Program-made: the position numbers and the translations under genes
In this document: one piece after another, positions 56,924 through 64,000 of the stretch
Layout: each line of letters opens with the position of its first letter
Position numbering within the stretch: the first letter of the stretch is position 1
Source of the DNA: Prauserella alba
GTDB taxonomy: Bacteria > Actinomycetota > Actinomycetes > Mycobacteriales > Pseudonocardiaceae
Reading direction: 5' to 3'
Length of the DNA: 64,000 nucleotides
Assembly: GCF_024171735.1 (NCBI RefSeq)
Contig: NZ_JAMTCH010000009.1
Coordinates: 88,062-152,061 of the forward strand
Notes under the pieces: generated by a model
The model's input: the letters and a program-made list of their open reading frames with translations, nothing else
What the model was told of the DNA's origin: nothing
Database searches by the model: none

Positions 56924-58004
56924 CGCTGGAGAACCGGATCGCACCGGGTGGCAGATCGATCTTCGGCCACACGCGGACGCCGTCGAGGAGTTCGCAGCCC
57001 GCGCCGACGCTCGCGCCGTCACCGAGGGCGACACCCCGCAGCACCGCGCCCTCGCCCACGCGGGAACCCGCACCGAGCACGGACCGCTCGACCACCGCTC
57101 CCGCCTCGACCACGGCGCCGTCGAACAGCACCGCTCCCTCGATCCGCGCACCGGTGCCCACGACCGAGTCCACCCCGAGCGTCGATCCGCCCGTCACCTC
57201 CGCGTCGGCTGCCACGGAGGCGCCGGGGAGCCGCAGCGACTCCCCCGTCGGCCCCGCCAGTGCCGACGTCGGCGCGACACCGCGCACCAGGTCCGCACTC
57301 CCCTGCACGAACGTCTCGGGGGTGCCGACGTCGAGCCAGTACGAGTCGTCGACGAACCCGTGCACGTGGGCGCCCGCCTCGAGCAGCCCGGGGAACGTCT
57401 CCCGCTCGACCGACACCCGCCTGCCCGCCGGAATCCCGCCGACGACCTCCCGCCGGAACACGTAACACCCGGCGTTGACCTGGTCCGTCGGCGGATTCGG
57501 CGTCTTCTCGAGGAATGCCGTCACGCGGCCGTCGGCGCCGGTGGGCACGGAGCCGAACCGGCTCGGGTCGGCGACGCGCTGCAGATGCAGGGTGACGTCG
57601 GCGCCCGCGTCGCGGTGCGTTCCGACGAGCGCGCCGATGTCGGTGCCGGACAGGATGTCGCCGTTGAAGATCACGACGTCGTCCGCGCGGAGCCGGTCGT
57701 ACACGTTGCGGATCGCCCCGCCGGTGTCGAGCGGTTCGTCCTCGACGACGTATTCGAGGTCGAGGCCGAGCGCGCCGCCGTCGCCGAAGTGCTCTTCGAA
57801 CACCTCGGCCTGATACGACGTGCCGAGCACCACATGTGTGATCCCCGCCGCGCGGATCCGCGAGAGCAGGTGCGACAGGAACGGCACACCCGCCGTCGGC
57901 AGCATCGGCTTCGGCGCGGAGAGGGTCAGCGGGCGCAACCTGGTGCCTTTACCGCCGACGAGCACCACGGCGTCGACCGCACCGCCTCCGGACGAGGACC
58001 CCAT
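56916..58004 (-). CDS. manB: Mannose-1-phosphate guanylyltransferase (ManB/RmlA2-type)
   Basis: A 362-residue sugar-nucleotide transferase. The N-terminal nucleotidyl domain has LVGGKGTRLRPLT at 15-27, then SAPKPMLP and FNGDILSGTDIGAL; the C-terminal third is a left-handed beta-helix with repeated hexapeptides. It makes GDP-mannose, for lipomannan and polyprenyl-mannose. ATG 58004 suits the family start; a GTG at 58016 is an alternative. It corresponds to Rv3264c. In M. tuberculosis it is directly next to wbbL; here about 4.5 kb intervene. Confidence 0.9.
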   Translation of the reverse strand: MGSSSGGGAVDAVVLVGGKGTRLRPLTLSAPKPMLPTAGVPFLSHLLSRIRAAGITHVVLGTSYQAEVFEEHFGDGGALGLDLEYVVEDEPLDTGGAIRNVYDRLRADDVVIFNGDILSGTDIGALVGTHRDAGADVTLHLQRVADPSRFGSVPTGADGRVTAFLEKTPNPPTDQVNAGCYVFRREVVGGIPAGRRVSVERETFPGLLEAGAHVHGFVDDSYWLDVGTPETFVQGSADLVRGVAPTSALAGPTGESLRLPGASVAADAEVTGGSTLGVDSVVGTGARIEGAVLFDGAVVEAGAVVERSVLGAGSRVGEGAVLRGVALGDGASVGAGCELLDGVRVWPKIDLPPGAIRFSSDA

Positions 58005-58153
58005 TCGAGCCTGCACCTACCCTTTCTCGTGGCCCGCCGGCGACAAACCGGGGGAAACGCTGACGGTATCGAACCGGAGGGCCTACCCTAGTGGCAGAAT
58101 CCGGCGGCCCTTCCACCGAGAGGGCCTGGTCGACCATCGGGGAGGGCGAGGGC

Positions 58154-58837
58154 ATGGACCCCCGCGATCGAGCGGACGCCGTACTGGCTCGGGCGCAGCG
58201 GCGCTCGGGCGTGGTGACGCCGGACAACATGCAGTCGCCGATGGACTCGGACGACACGCAGGTCATCCCGTCCTCGGTCGTCCGCAGTGCCGCCGAGCAG
58301 GACCCCGACGCCACCGCCAAGGTGCCCGCGTCGGTGATCGAGCGCAACGACGAGAGTCACCTCTCCCAGCCGTCACCGACCGTGCCGCTGAACCAGCGGG
58401 AGGCCGCGGCTGCGGCGTCCCGAACCGCCGAGACCACCCCTGCCGCCGACACGACGCCCGCCGCCGGGAACACAGCACCCCAGGACGCGGCTCGCCAGCA
58501 CACGGCGCCCCAGCACACGGCTTCCCAGAACACCGAGTCCGGGACCCCTGCGCCGGCGCTGGCGGACAGCGCGCGGACCCAGCCGCTGCCCACGCAGGGA
58601 GCCCAGCCGGTCGACACGGCGGACGCGCCGCCGGACATGACGTTCACCGGCGCGCCGGTCACACCCGCGGGCCCGAATGCCGCGGCCCGGCCATCGGGCG
58701 GCGGTTCGACCACCACCGCGGGCGGGGATTCGGGCAGTGGGTCCGACGACTCCGCCGGTGGCGGATTCGTGCCCACCACGAAGGTCGAGCCGGGAAGCGG
58801 CACCTCCGAACTCGCCCGCCGACTCGAAGGCCTGTGA
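58154..58837 (+). CDS. Ala/Thr-rich hypothetical protein
   Basis: A 227-residue protein beginning MDPRDRADAVLARAQRRSGV and VTPDNMQSPMDSDDTQVIPS; this N-terminus of about 50 residues recurs in actinobacterial hypothetical proteins. The rest is low-complexity Ala/Thr/Pro/Gln/Gly and ends SELARRLEGL. ATG at 58154 with GGAGG 8 nt upstream; in-frame GTG at 58091 is less likely. No membrane segment. Divergent from manB. Function unknown. Confidence 0.7.
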   Translation: MDPRDRADAVLARAQRRSGVVTPDNMQSPMDSDDTQVIPSSVVRSAAEQDPDATAKVPASVIERNDESHLSQPSPTVPLNQREAAAAASRTAETTPAADTTPAAGNTAPQDAARQHTAPQHTASQNTESGTPAPALADSARTQPLPTQGAQPVDTADAPPDMTFTGAPVTPAGPNAAARPSGGGSTTTAGGDSGSGSDDSAGGGFVPTTKVEPGSGTSELARRLEGL

Positions 58838-58948
58838 CGGCGAGTCGGTCCCTTCCGGTGCGGCTGCCTGTGACGGCGAGCCGGCCCGCACGGCCACGAT
58901 TCGCACGGCCACGGCCCGCACCGCCACGGCCCGCGCCGTCCCTGCAGG

Positions 58949-59611
58949 TCAGCCGTCGCCGCCCGTGAGCAGGCCGAGGTCGAGTGCGCGGAGCACGGCG
59001 CGGGTGCGGTCCCGGACGTAGAGCTTCATCAGCACGTTCGACACGTGGTTCTTCACGGTCCCCTCGGCGAGTCCCGCGGCGGCGGCGATCTCGCGGTTGT
59101 TGAAACCGCCAGCCAGCAGCCGCAGGATCTCCAGTTCCCGTTCGGTCAGCGGTTCCGGAGCGGGCAGGTCGGTGAAGTCGGGGACCTCCCCCGATGCCTC
59201 GACGGCTCGGACGAGCCGTTCGGTGAGCGCGGGCTGCACCAGTGAACCGCCTCGGGCTAGGGTGCGGATCGCGTTCACGAGCCGGTCGAGTGTGACGTCC
59301 TTCAGCAGATAGCCGCGTGCTCCGGCGCGGAGCGCCTTCAGCACGAGTTCGTCGTCGTCGAAGGTCGTCAGGACCAGCGCGGGAATGTCGAACCCCTGCC
59401 GGCGCATCGCTTCGAGCGTGGCGATCCCGTCACGCCGCGGCATGCGCAGATCGAGCAGCAGCACGTCGGGAGGTTCGCGGGACAGCACGTCGAGGGCTTC
59501 GTCGCCGTCGCAGGCCTCCGCGACGACCGTGACGTCGTCGGCGAGTCCCAGCAGGCTGCGAATGCCCTGCCGGACGAGCGTCTGATCGTCGACGACGCAG
59601 ACCCCGATCAC
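58949..59611 (-). CDS. NarL/LuxR-type response regulator (DesR-like)
   Basis: A 220-residue response regulator. The receiver domain has VVDDQTLVRQGIRSLL and phospho-acceptor Asp54 in DVLLLDLRMP, with Lys in YLLKDVT; the C-terminal LuxR helix-turn-helix is LTERELEILRLLAGGFNNRE and GLAEGTVKNHVSNVLMKL. Its GTG start overlaps the kinase stop by 4 nt. A 39-bp palindrome upstream of the kinase and exporter genes (60798-60836) is its likely site. Confidence 0.93.
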   Translation of the reverse strand: MIGVCVVDDQTLVRQGIRSLLGLADDVTVVAEACDGDEALDVLSREPPDVLLLDLRMPRRDGIATLEAMRRQGFDIPALVLTTFDDDELVLKALRAGARGYLLKDVTLDRLVNAIRTLARGGSLVQPALTERLVRAVEASGEVPDFTDLPAPEPLTERELEILRLLAGGFNNREIAAAAGLAEGTVKNHVSNVLMKLYVRDRTRAVLRALDLGLLTGGDG

Positions 59612-60762
59612 GACGCTGCCACCGGCATCGACGAGGGCGGCAGGTCGACCTCGACGGCGAATCCGTCGCGGCCGTCGAAGCTCACGGAGCCCCCGAGTTC
59701 CTCGGCCCGTTCGGTCAGCCCGGTGAGCCCGTGGCCGAGCTGCAACGCGGAGGTGCCGTGCCCGTCGTCGCGAGCGTGGAGCAGCACGCCGCCGTCGGGG
59801 CCGGCGCGCACGTCGAGCCACAGGTTGTCGGCATCGGCGTGCCGGATGGCGTTGGTGACGATCTCCTGTGCGCAGCGAACGAGCACGGTGATCCGCTGCT
59901 CGTCCACCTCGACGTCGTCGGCGACCGTCAGGTGACCACGTGGCCGGGGCAGTTCGCGCACCACCGTCTCCAGTGCCGCGCGCAGTTCCGGCGGGCGTGA
60001 CCGCAACTCCCCCACCGTCGACCGGACGTCGGTGAGCAGTTCCTTCGCCAGCAGCCGCGCCCGCTCCACGTCCTCGCCCGCGGGCCCGGTCACCCGGTGC
60101 GAGGCGGTCTCCAACTGCAGTGCCAGCGCCGAGAGCTTGTGCCCCAGCAGATCGTGCAACTCGCGCGCGATGCGCAGGCGTTCCTGGGACTGGCTCGACT
60201 CGGCGAGCAACGCGGTGGCGCTGCGCAGCTCGGCGTGAGCGACCGCGAGGCGTTCGTTGGCCTCCTGCTCACGCTGCGCGGCCCAGGTCGTGAACAGGTA
60301 CAGCACCTGCAACACGGCGTACAGGAACGTGCTGAACAGCAGGTCGGGTGCGGAGACCCCGTGCCACAGGCCCGCCGCGGCCACGACCACGGTGTTGCCC
60401 GCGACGATGCCCACGGCCATCCGCGCCGAGACGTACTGGGCCGCGACGGCCGCGGCGAACACGAGCAGGATCGGCGTCACGCCGCGGTTCCCGGACAGCA
60501 GCACGACACCGGCGCCGCACGCCATGGTCAGCAGGGCGCCCCCGGCGGCTCCGGCCCGGTGTCCGCGCTCACCCGTGACCGCCGTCGCCGCGAACGCGAC
60601 GAGGAACCCGGCGTAGCACACCAGCCACACCCAGAACGGGCCACGCGTGACCGGCTCCGCCGCGTCTCCCGAGACCGCGACGACGATGATCGGCAGTCCG
60701 ATGACGAGGTAGATCGCCAGTCCCGCCGTCGCGGCCGCCACTTCGAGGCGTTCCTTGCCCAT
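59608..60762 (-). CDS. Sensor histidine kinase (DesK-like, HisKA_3)
   Basis: A 384-residue membrane kinase. It has about five or six N-terminal hydrophobic helices (residues 8-30, 42-62, 74-90, 98-112, 115-132, 142-160), then the HisKA_3 motif RLRIARELHDLLGHKL with His203, and a GHKL ATPase (VRCAQEIVTNAIRHADADNL, then GHGLTGLTERAEELGG). It lacks a large extracellular domain, so it probably senses membrane state or a drug. Partner of the response regulator that follows. Confidence 0.93.
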   Translation of the reverse strand: MGKERLEVAAATAGLAIYLVIGLPIIVVAVSGDAAEPVTRGPFWVWLVCYAGFLVAFAATAVTGERGHRAGAAGGALLTMACGAGVVLLSGNRGVTPILLVFAAAVAAQYVSARMAVGIVAGNTVVVAAAGLWHGVSAPDLLFSTFLYAVLQVLYLFTTWAAQREQEANERLAVAHAELRSATALLAESSQSQERLRIARELHDLLGHKLSALALQLETASHRVTGPAGEDVERARLLAKELLTDVRSTVGELRSRPPELRAALETVVRELPRPRGHLTVADDVEVDEQRITVLVRCAQEIVTNAIRHADADNLWLDVRAGPDGGVLLHARDDGHGTSALQLGHGLTGLTERAEELGGSVSFDGRDGFAVEVDLPPSSMPVAAS

Positions 60763-60797
60763 CCGCCGAGTCTAGGAGTGCTCCCGCGCGCGGACAC

Positions 60798-60836
60798 CTG
60801 CCGGAAGTCATGCCCGCCGGGCGTGACTTTCGGCAG
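60798..60836. promoter_or_regulatory. 39-bp imperfect palindrome, DesR-type operator candidate
   Basis: CTGCCGgAAGTCAtGCCCG, then C, then CGGGCgTGACTTtCGGCAG: 17 of 19 positions are symmetric. The core GTCAyGCCCGnCGGGCrTGAC is a typical binding site for NarL/DesR-type regulators. It sits between the kinase (start 60762) and exporter (start 60920) genes and should control both. Confidence 0.75.
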
Positions 60837-60919
60837 CAGACGCCTCGCCCCCGCGTCCCTACGTTCACGGGTGGCAACAGGGCCGACCGGGCGATCCCGG
60901 CTCACGAAAGGCGGGCGGC

Positions 60920-61759
60920 ATGGCCGTCATCGAGGTCAGAGACATCCACAAGCGCTACGGCGAGACGATCGCGGTCGACGGGGTCGACTTCGACGTCGAA
61001 GCGGGCGAGATCTTCGGCGTACTCGGCAGGAACGGCGCGGGCAAGACCACGACCGTCGAGATCGTCGAGGGCCTGCGCACGCCCGATGCGGGCATGGTGC
61101 GCGTGCTCGGACTCGACCCGGTGCGCGATCGCAAGGCGTTGCGCACTGTGCTCGGTGTCCAACTGCAGGAGGGGATGCTGCCGGACAAGGCGACGGCGGG
61201 TGAGCTGGTGCGGCTGTACCGCTCGTTCTACGCCGACGGCGCCGATCCGGAACGGCTGCTGGGGCAGCTCGGGCTCGACGACAAGCGGGACACGTTCGTC
61301 GACGAACTCTCCGGCGGGCAGCTGCAACGCCTGTCGATCGCACTCGCGCTCGTCGGCAGGCCACGCGTCGCGGTGCTCGACGAGCTCACCAGCGGACTCG
61401 ATCCGCGGGCCCGCCGTGACACCTGGCAGCTCATCGAGCAGGTGCGGGCAGCGGGCGTGACGATCCTGCTGGTCACCCACTTCATGGACGAGGCTCAGCG
61501 GCTGTGCGACCGCATCGCCGTCTTCGACAGGGGGCGGATCGCCGCGCTGGACACGCCGGAGGGGCTCGTCAGGCGCACCCACGGGGGCGGCGGCACGTCC
61601 CTCGACGAGGCGTTCCTCGCGGTGACCGACGCAGATGCCGACGCACACGCCGATACCGACACCGATGTGGACGCGGACGTCGATGTGAACGCGGACGTCA
61701 CCGTCCTCGACGACGTGCTCCGCGATGCGGGCGGACCGGACGGGGAGGTGCGGCGATGA
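60920..61759 (+). CDS. ABC exporter ATP-binding protein (DrrA-like)
   Basis: A 279-residue ATPase. Walker A GRNGAGKTT at 36-44, signature LSGGQLQ at 130-136, Walker B VAVLDE at 150-155, then SGLDPRARRDTW. The C-terminus after about residue 235 is an Asp/Ala/Val repeat tail (DADADAHADTDTDVDADVDV, residues about 236-255). It drives export of a lipid, drug or antibiotic with the permease 4 nt downstream by overlap. ATG with AAAGGCGGGCGG just upstream. Probably induced by the divergent kinase-regulator pair. Confidence 0.93.
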   Translation: MAVIEVRDIHKRYGETIAVDGVDFDVEAGEIFGVLGRNGAGKTTTVEIVEGLRTPDAGMVRVLGLDPVRDRKALRTVLGVQLQEGMLPDKATAGELVRLYRSFYADGADPERLLGQLGLDDKRDTFVDELSGGQLQRLSIALALVGRPRVAVLDELTSGLDPRARRDTWQLIEQVRAAGVTILLVTHFMDEAQRLCDRIAVFDRGRIAALDTPEGLVRRTHGGGGTSLDEAFLAVTDADADAHADTDTDVDADVDVNADVTVLDDVLRDAGGPDGEVRR

Positions 61760-62529
61760 CCGACACCGTGACGAGTCCGCGAGGCCCGGGGTTGCGGGCG
61801 TGGCGGGCGCTCATCGCGCATGAGGGACGCATGGTCCGCCGGGACACGGCGGGGCTGGTGATTCCGCTGGGCCTGCCGATGCTGCTCCTGGTGATGAACG
61901 GCAGCGGCGACTCCCCGCCGGTGCCCGGCCTGAGCGGCATGTCGCAGCAGCTCGCCTACGTGCTGCCGATGGTGATCGTGCTGACCATCGCCACCGTCGG
62001 CGTGATCAACATGCCGTCGTTCCTCGCGACCTACCGCCGCTACAAGATCCTCCGGCGGCTGGCCGTGACCCCGGCGCGGCCGTCGATGGTGCTGGTGGCG
62101 CAGGCCGTGGTCGGGATCGCGCAGGCGGCTGCGGGGATCACGCTGGTCGTCGTGGTCGCGGCGTTGCTGTTCGGCCTGTCGGCTCCCGCGGATCCGATGG
62201 GCATCGCGCTCGCACTCGTGCTGACGACGACGGCGATGTTCGCGCTGGGAATGCTGGTCGCGGCGGTGTCACCCACGCCGAACTCCGCGCTGGCGATCGG
62301 GCTGGTGTCGTTCTTCGTGTTGATGGCGCTGGGCGGCGGATTCGGTCCGCGCGGCAATCTGCCGGACGGGGTCGCCGCCGTCGGCGAGTACCTGCCGTTC
62401 GGTGCCGGGCTCGACACGCTGATGGCCGCGTGGATCGGGCAGCCGCTCGACGTCGCGCAGCTCGGCGCGCTCGCCGGCGTCACGGTGGTGGCCGCCGCGG
62501 TGTCGGCACGCGTGTTCCGCTGGACGTGA
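61756..62529 (+). CDS. ABC exporter permease (ABC-2 type)
   Basis: A 257-residue permease with six hydrophobic helices and the ABC-2 pattern; segments include PLGLPMLLLVMNGSGD, LPMVIVLTIATVGVINMPS and LRRLAVTPARPSMVLVAQ, with the cytoplasmic YRRYKILRRL linker. It pairs with the preceding ATPase. The stop is immediately followed, on the other strand, by the wbbL stop, so no gap or terminator separates these convergent genes. Confidence 0.9.
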   Translation: MTDTVTSPRGPGLRAWRALIAHEGRMVRRDTAGLVIPLGLPMLLLVMNGSGDSPPVPGLSGMSQQLAYVLPMVIVLTIATVGVINMPSFLATYRRYKILRRLAVTPARPSMVLVAQAVVGIAQAAAGITLVVVVAALLFGLSAPADPMGIALALVLTTTAMFALGMLVAAVSPTPNSALAIGLVSFFVLMALGGGFGPRGNLPDGVAAVGEYLPFGAGLDTLMAAWIGQPLDVAQLGALAGVTVVAAAVSARVFRWT

Positions 62530-63408
62530 TCAGGCCCGGCGGGTCTCCACCGCGAGGCGCAGTTTCAGGCCGAGTTTGACGGCGGCCAGGAACGGCTTCC
62601 ACCGGAGCCCGCGGTGCCGGTCCGCGAGGTAGCGGTACGCGCTGTCGTGGTGCACGGCGAGCATCGTCGCCGACGCCTTCGACGTCGACTCCCCGCCGAT
62701 GTGCATCACGGCGGCCGACGGGGCGTACACGTTGAGCCAGCCCGCCCTCGCGATGCGGTCGCCGAGATCGACGTCCTCGAAGTACATGAAGTAGCGCGGG
62801 TCGAACCCGTCCACCGAGTCGAACGCCTCACGGCGGATCAGCTGGCACGAGCCGGACAGCCAGCCCGCGGTGCGCTCGGTCGGTTCGCCGCTCTCCTGCC
62901 GGTAGGCGCGGGTCCACGGGTTGGACGGCCAGACCTTGCCGAACACGGCGTGGCCGATCCCCCGGCCCGGCGACGGCAGCAACCGCGCCGACGGGTACAC
63001 CGATCCGTCGGGTTCGCGGATCAGCGGGCCGAACGCGCCGCCACGGGGCCAACGCCGGGTGACGGTGAGCAGCGCGTCGAGGGAACCGGCGTCCCACTCC
63101 AGGTCGGGGTTGGCGACGACGACCCAGCCGATGTCGTCGCCAAGCTCGGCGACACCACGGTTGGCGGCGGCGCCGTAGCCGAGGTTCTCGCCCATCGCCG
63201 CGAGCCGCACGTTCGCCCGTTCGGCGGCCTTCTCCGGCGCCCCGTCGACGGAGCCGTTGTCGGCGAGGACGACCTGCACGTCACGGTCGGTCGCCGTGGC
63301 GAGGGTGTCGAGGAAACGTTCGAGGGTCGCACCCGGGGAGTACGTCACGGTCACCACCGCGACGCCGTCACCGTAGGTCTTCGGCTCGGTCACGCGCACA
63401 TTCTGCAC
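62530..63408 (-). CDS. wbbL: Rhamnosyltransferase WbbL (GT2)
   Basis: A 292-residue GT2 glycosyltransferase. VVTVTYSPGATLERFLDTLA begins the nucleotide-sugar fold; VLADNGSVDGAPE and VVVANPDLEWDAGSLDALL carry the DXD-like PD pair; WLSGSCQLIRREAFDSVDGF and FMYFEDVDLGDRIARAGWL hold the catalytic Asp region. It moves L-rhamnose onto decaprenyl-PP-GlcNAc, the linker of arabinogalactan. Matches Rv3265c. GTG starts at 63408 or 63399 are possible. Confidence 0.92.
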   Translation of the reverse strand: MQNVRVTEPKTYGDGVAVVTVTYSPGATLERFLDTLATATDRDVQVVLADNGSVDGAPEKAAERANVRLAAMGENLGYGAAANRGVAELGDDIGWVVVANPDLEWDAGSLDALLTVTRRWPRGGAFGPLIREPDGSVYPSARLLPSPGRGIGHAVFGKVWPSNPWTRAYRQESGEPTERTAGWLSGSCQLIRREAFDSVDGFDPRYFMYFEDVDLGDRIARAGWLNVYAPSAAVMHIGGESTSKASATMLAVHHDSAYRYLADRHRGLRWKPFLAAVKLGLKLRLAVETRRA

Positions 63409-63432
63409 CCGCCGCTCTGCGACACCCCCGAT

Positions 63433-63482
63433 GCCCCCAAGGGCACCTTGGTGGCGTTCAACGCCCCGAATCTTCCCCTCGC
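63433..63482 (+). repeat. Dispersed GCCCCCAAGGGCACC element, best copy
   Basis: Intact 50-bp copy with two small palindromes, CCAAGG-GCA-CCTTGG and GGCGTT-C-AACGCC, ending CTTCCCCTCGC. It lies in the 268-bp gap between wbbL and the IS30 gene. Copies elsewhere: 1919, 2069 (inverted) and 32309. Confidence 0.85.
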
Positions 63483-63608
63483 GGGCACAGCCACCCCGAG
63501 CACGTCCGGTCGCGCCCTGGGCGAACGGGCCGTGACGAACAGGCCCGGCGAATCCACTATTCGCCGGTTACCGCCGCGGCCGTGAGGCGACAGCTGCTCG
63601 CCCATGCC

Positions 63609-63642
63609 CCCGAACCCGCAACACAGTCCCTTGGAACGGCAA
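63609..63642 (-). repeat. 21-bp repeat fragment abutting the IS30 end
   Basis: One unit (CCCGAACCCGCAACACAGTC, 63609-63629) is followed by a second that matches until about 63642 (CTTGGAACGGCAA), then continues as GGTGGTTTCTTGGGG, which looks like an IS30 terminus. The array is on the minus strand. Confidence 0.55.
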
Positions 63643-64000
63643 GGTGGTTTCTTGGGGTGGTTGCAACGCCTGTTGGCCTATGTGGTTGTGAGTAGATCAC
63701 GCAGGCGCTCGGCTGGGGTGGCCCAGCCGAGTGTTTTGCGTGGTCGGCCGTTGAGTTGCTGGGCGACGTGTTCGAGGTCTTCGGCGCTGTGGGCGGACAG
63801 GTCGGTGCCTTTGGGGAAGTATTGGCGGAGTAGGCCGTTGGTGTTTTCGTTCGAGCCGCGTTGCCAGGGTGAGTGGGGGTCGCAGAAGTAGACCGGTATG
63901 CCGGTGGCGACGGTGAACTGTGTGTGTGCGGCCATCTCGGCGCCTTGGTCCCAGGTCAGTGAGCCGCGTAGGTGTTCGGGGAGGGTGCCGATGAGGGGCA
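63643..64000 (-). mobile_element. IS30-family insertion sequence, one end
   Basis: The element runs off the window. Its proposed end, GGTGGTTTCTTGGGGTGG, starts where the 21-bp repeat is broken. GC content falls below that of the flanks. The second terminus and any target duplication lie beyond 64000. Confidence 0.6.
63678..64000 (-). CDS. IS30-family transposase, C-terminal part
   Basis: The last 107 codons, cut by the window end. It reads [20 protein letters not shown] then [36 protein letters not shown] and [20 protein letters not shown], the classical IS30 DDE core: Asp in TWDQG, and the terminal Glu in NENTNGLLR. Transposase proteins cut and join the element ends. Nothing suggests truncation in the visible part. 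Confidence 0.93.
   Translation of the reverse strand, partial: PLIGTLPEHLRGSLTWDQGAEMAAHTQFTVATGIPVYFCDPHSPWQRGSNENTNGLLRQYFPKGTDLSAHSAEDLEHVAQQLNGRPRKTLGWATPAERLRDLLTTT

Overview
The window is high-GC actinobacterial DNA, most likely from the Pseudonocardiaceae (Saccharomonospora, Amycolatopsis or Prauserella type); the genus is an inference. The support is GC-rich third codon positions, coenzyme F420 genes (fbiA, fbiB), arabinogalactan-linker and GDP-mannose genes (wbbL, manB), an LpqY-SugABC trehalose importer, a SigE-RseA-HtrA-TatB block, and gene order close to Mycobacterium tuberculosis. No rRNA, tRNA, CRISPR array or origin was seen.

Layout. 1-7 kb: AurF-like oxygenase (cut by the window edge) divergent from a TetR regulator, then DUF4873, DUF3107, a MiaE-like ferritin protein, the RhlE helicase, a membrane-anchored beta-propeller and an alpha/beta hydrolase; most of this matches M. 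tuberculosis Rv3208-Rv3212. 7-15 kb: LysR/acetyltransferase pair, RecB-type nuclease, MarC, PHP phosphoesterase, PH-domain protein, Nudix, DUF2332. 15-32 kb: CorA, metallophosphoesterase, ParB-like protein, SugC-SugB-SugA-LpqY, Mg/CBS protein, DUF1003, Mrp, TatB, HtrA, RseA, SigE and an O-methyltransferase, parallel to Rv1239c-Rv1220c. 32-46 kb: MFS/LysR pair, PepA, DUF3117, enoyl-CoA hydratase, Tag, acyltransferase, two LOG proteins, and lysine/DAP genes dapE, dapD and dapC with ferredoxin FdxC; a HicBA toxin-antitoxin pair sits between dapD and dapC. 46-58 kb: GNAT, fbiA-fbiB-Nudix, GntR, a 5-oxoprolinase-type operon (NRAMP transporter, PxpB, PxpC, DUF1445; no PxpA) with its GntR/FCD regulator, AlkA and ManB. 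58-64 kb: DesK/DesR-type two-component system divergent from a DrrAB-like ABC exporter, WbbL, and an IS30 transposase cut by the window edge.

The most unusual feature is a family of short tandem repeats with a strict 21-nt period. Eleven arrays were found. The ten with an ordinary in-window gene upstream all lie just after its stop codon and on that gene's sense strand, usually between convergent genes; two convergent pairs carry one array for each gene. The unit exists in two interchangeable versions (core TTGCGGATTCCGGGG or TCCTGCACTCGGCAC). Other convergent gene ends carry ordinary hairpins instead, so the arrays look like a 3'-UTR or transcription-end element. A second, unrelated dispersed element (GCCCCCAAGGGCACC...) occurs four times, and one copy forms the 3' end of the MFS gene.

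Other points are a 27-residue microORF behind a perfect Shine-Dalgarno sequence upstream of corA, a 38-residue membrane peptide after corA, a helicase gene with no normal start codon near its conserved N-terminus, and clear operator-like palindromes at the TetR, GntR/FCD and DesR-type regulators.
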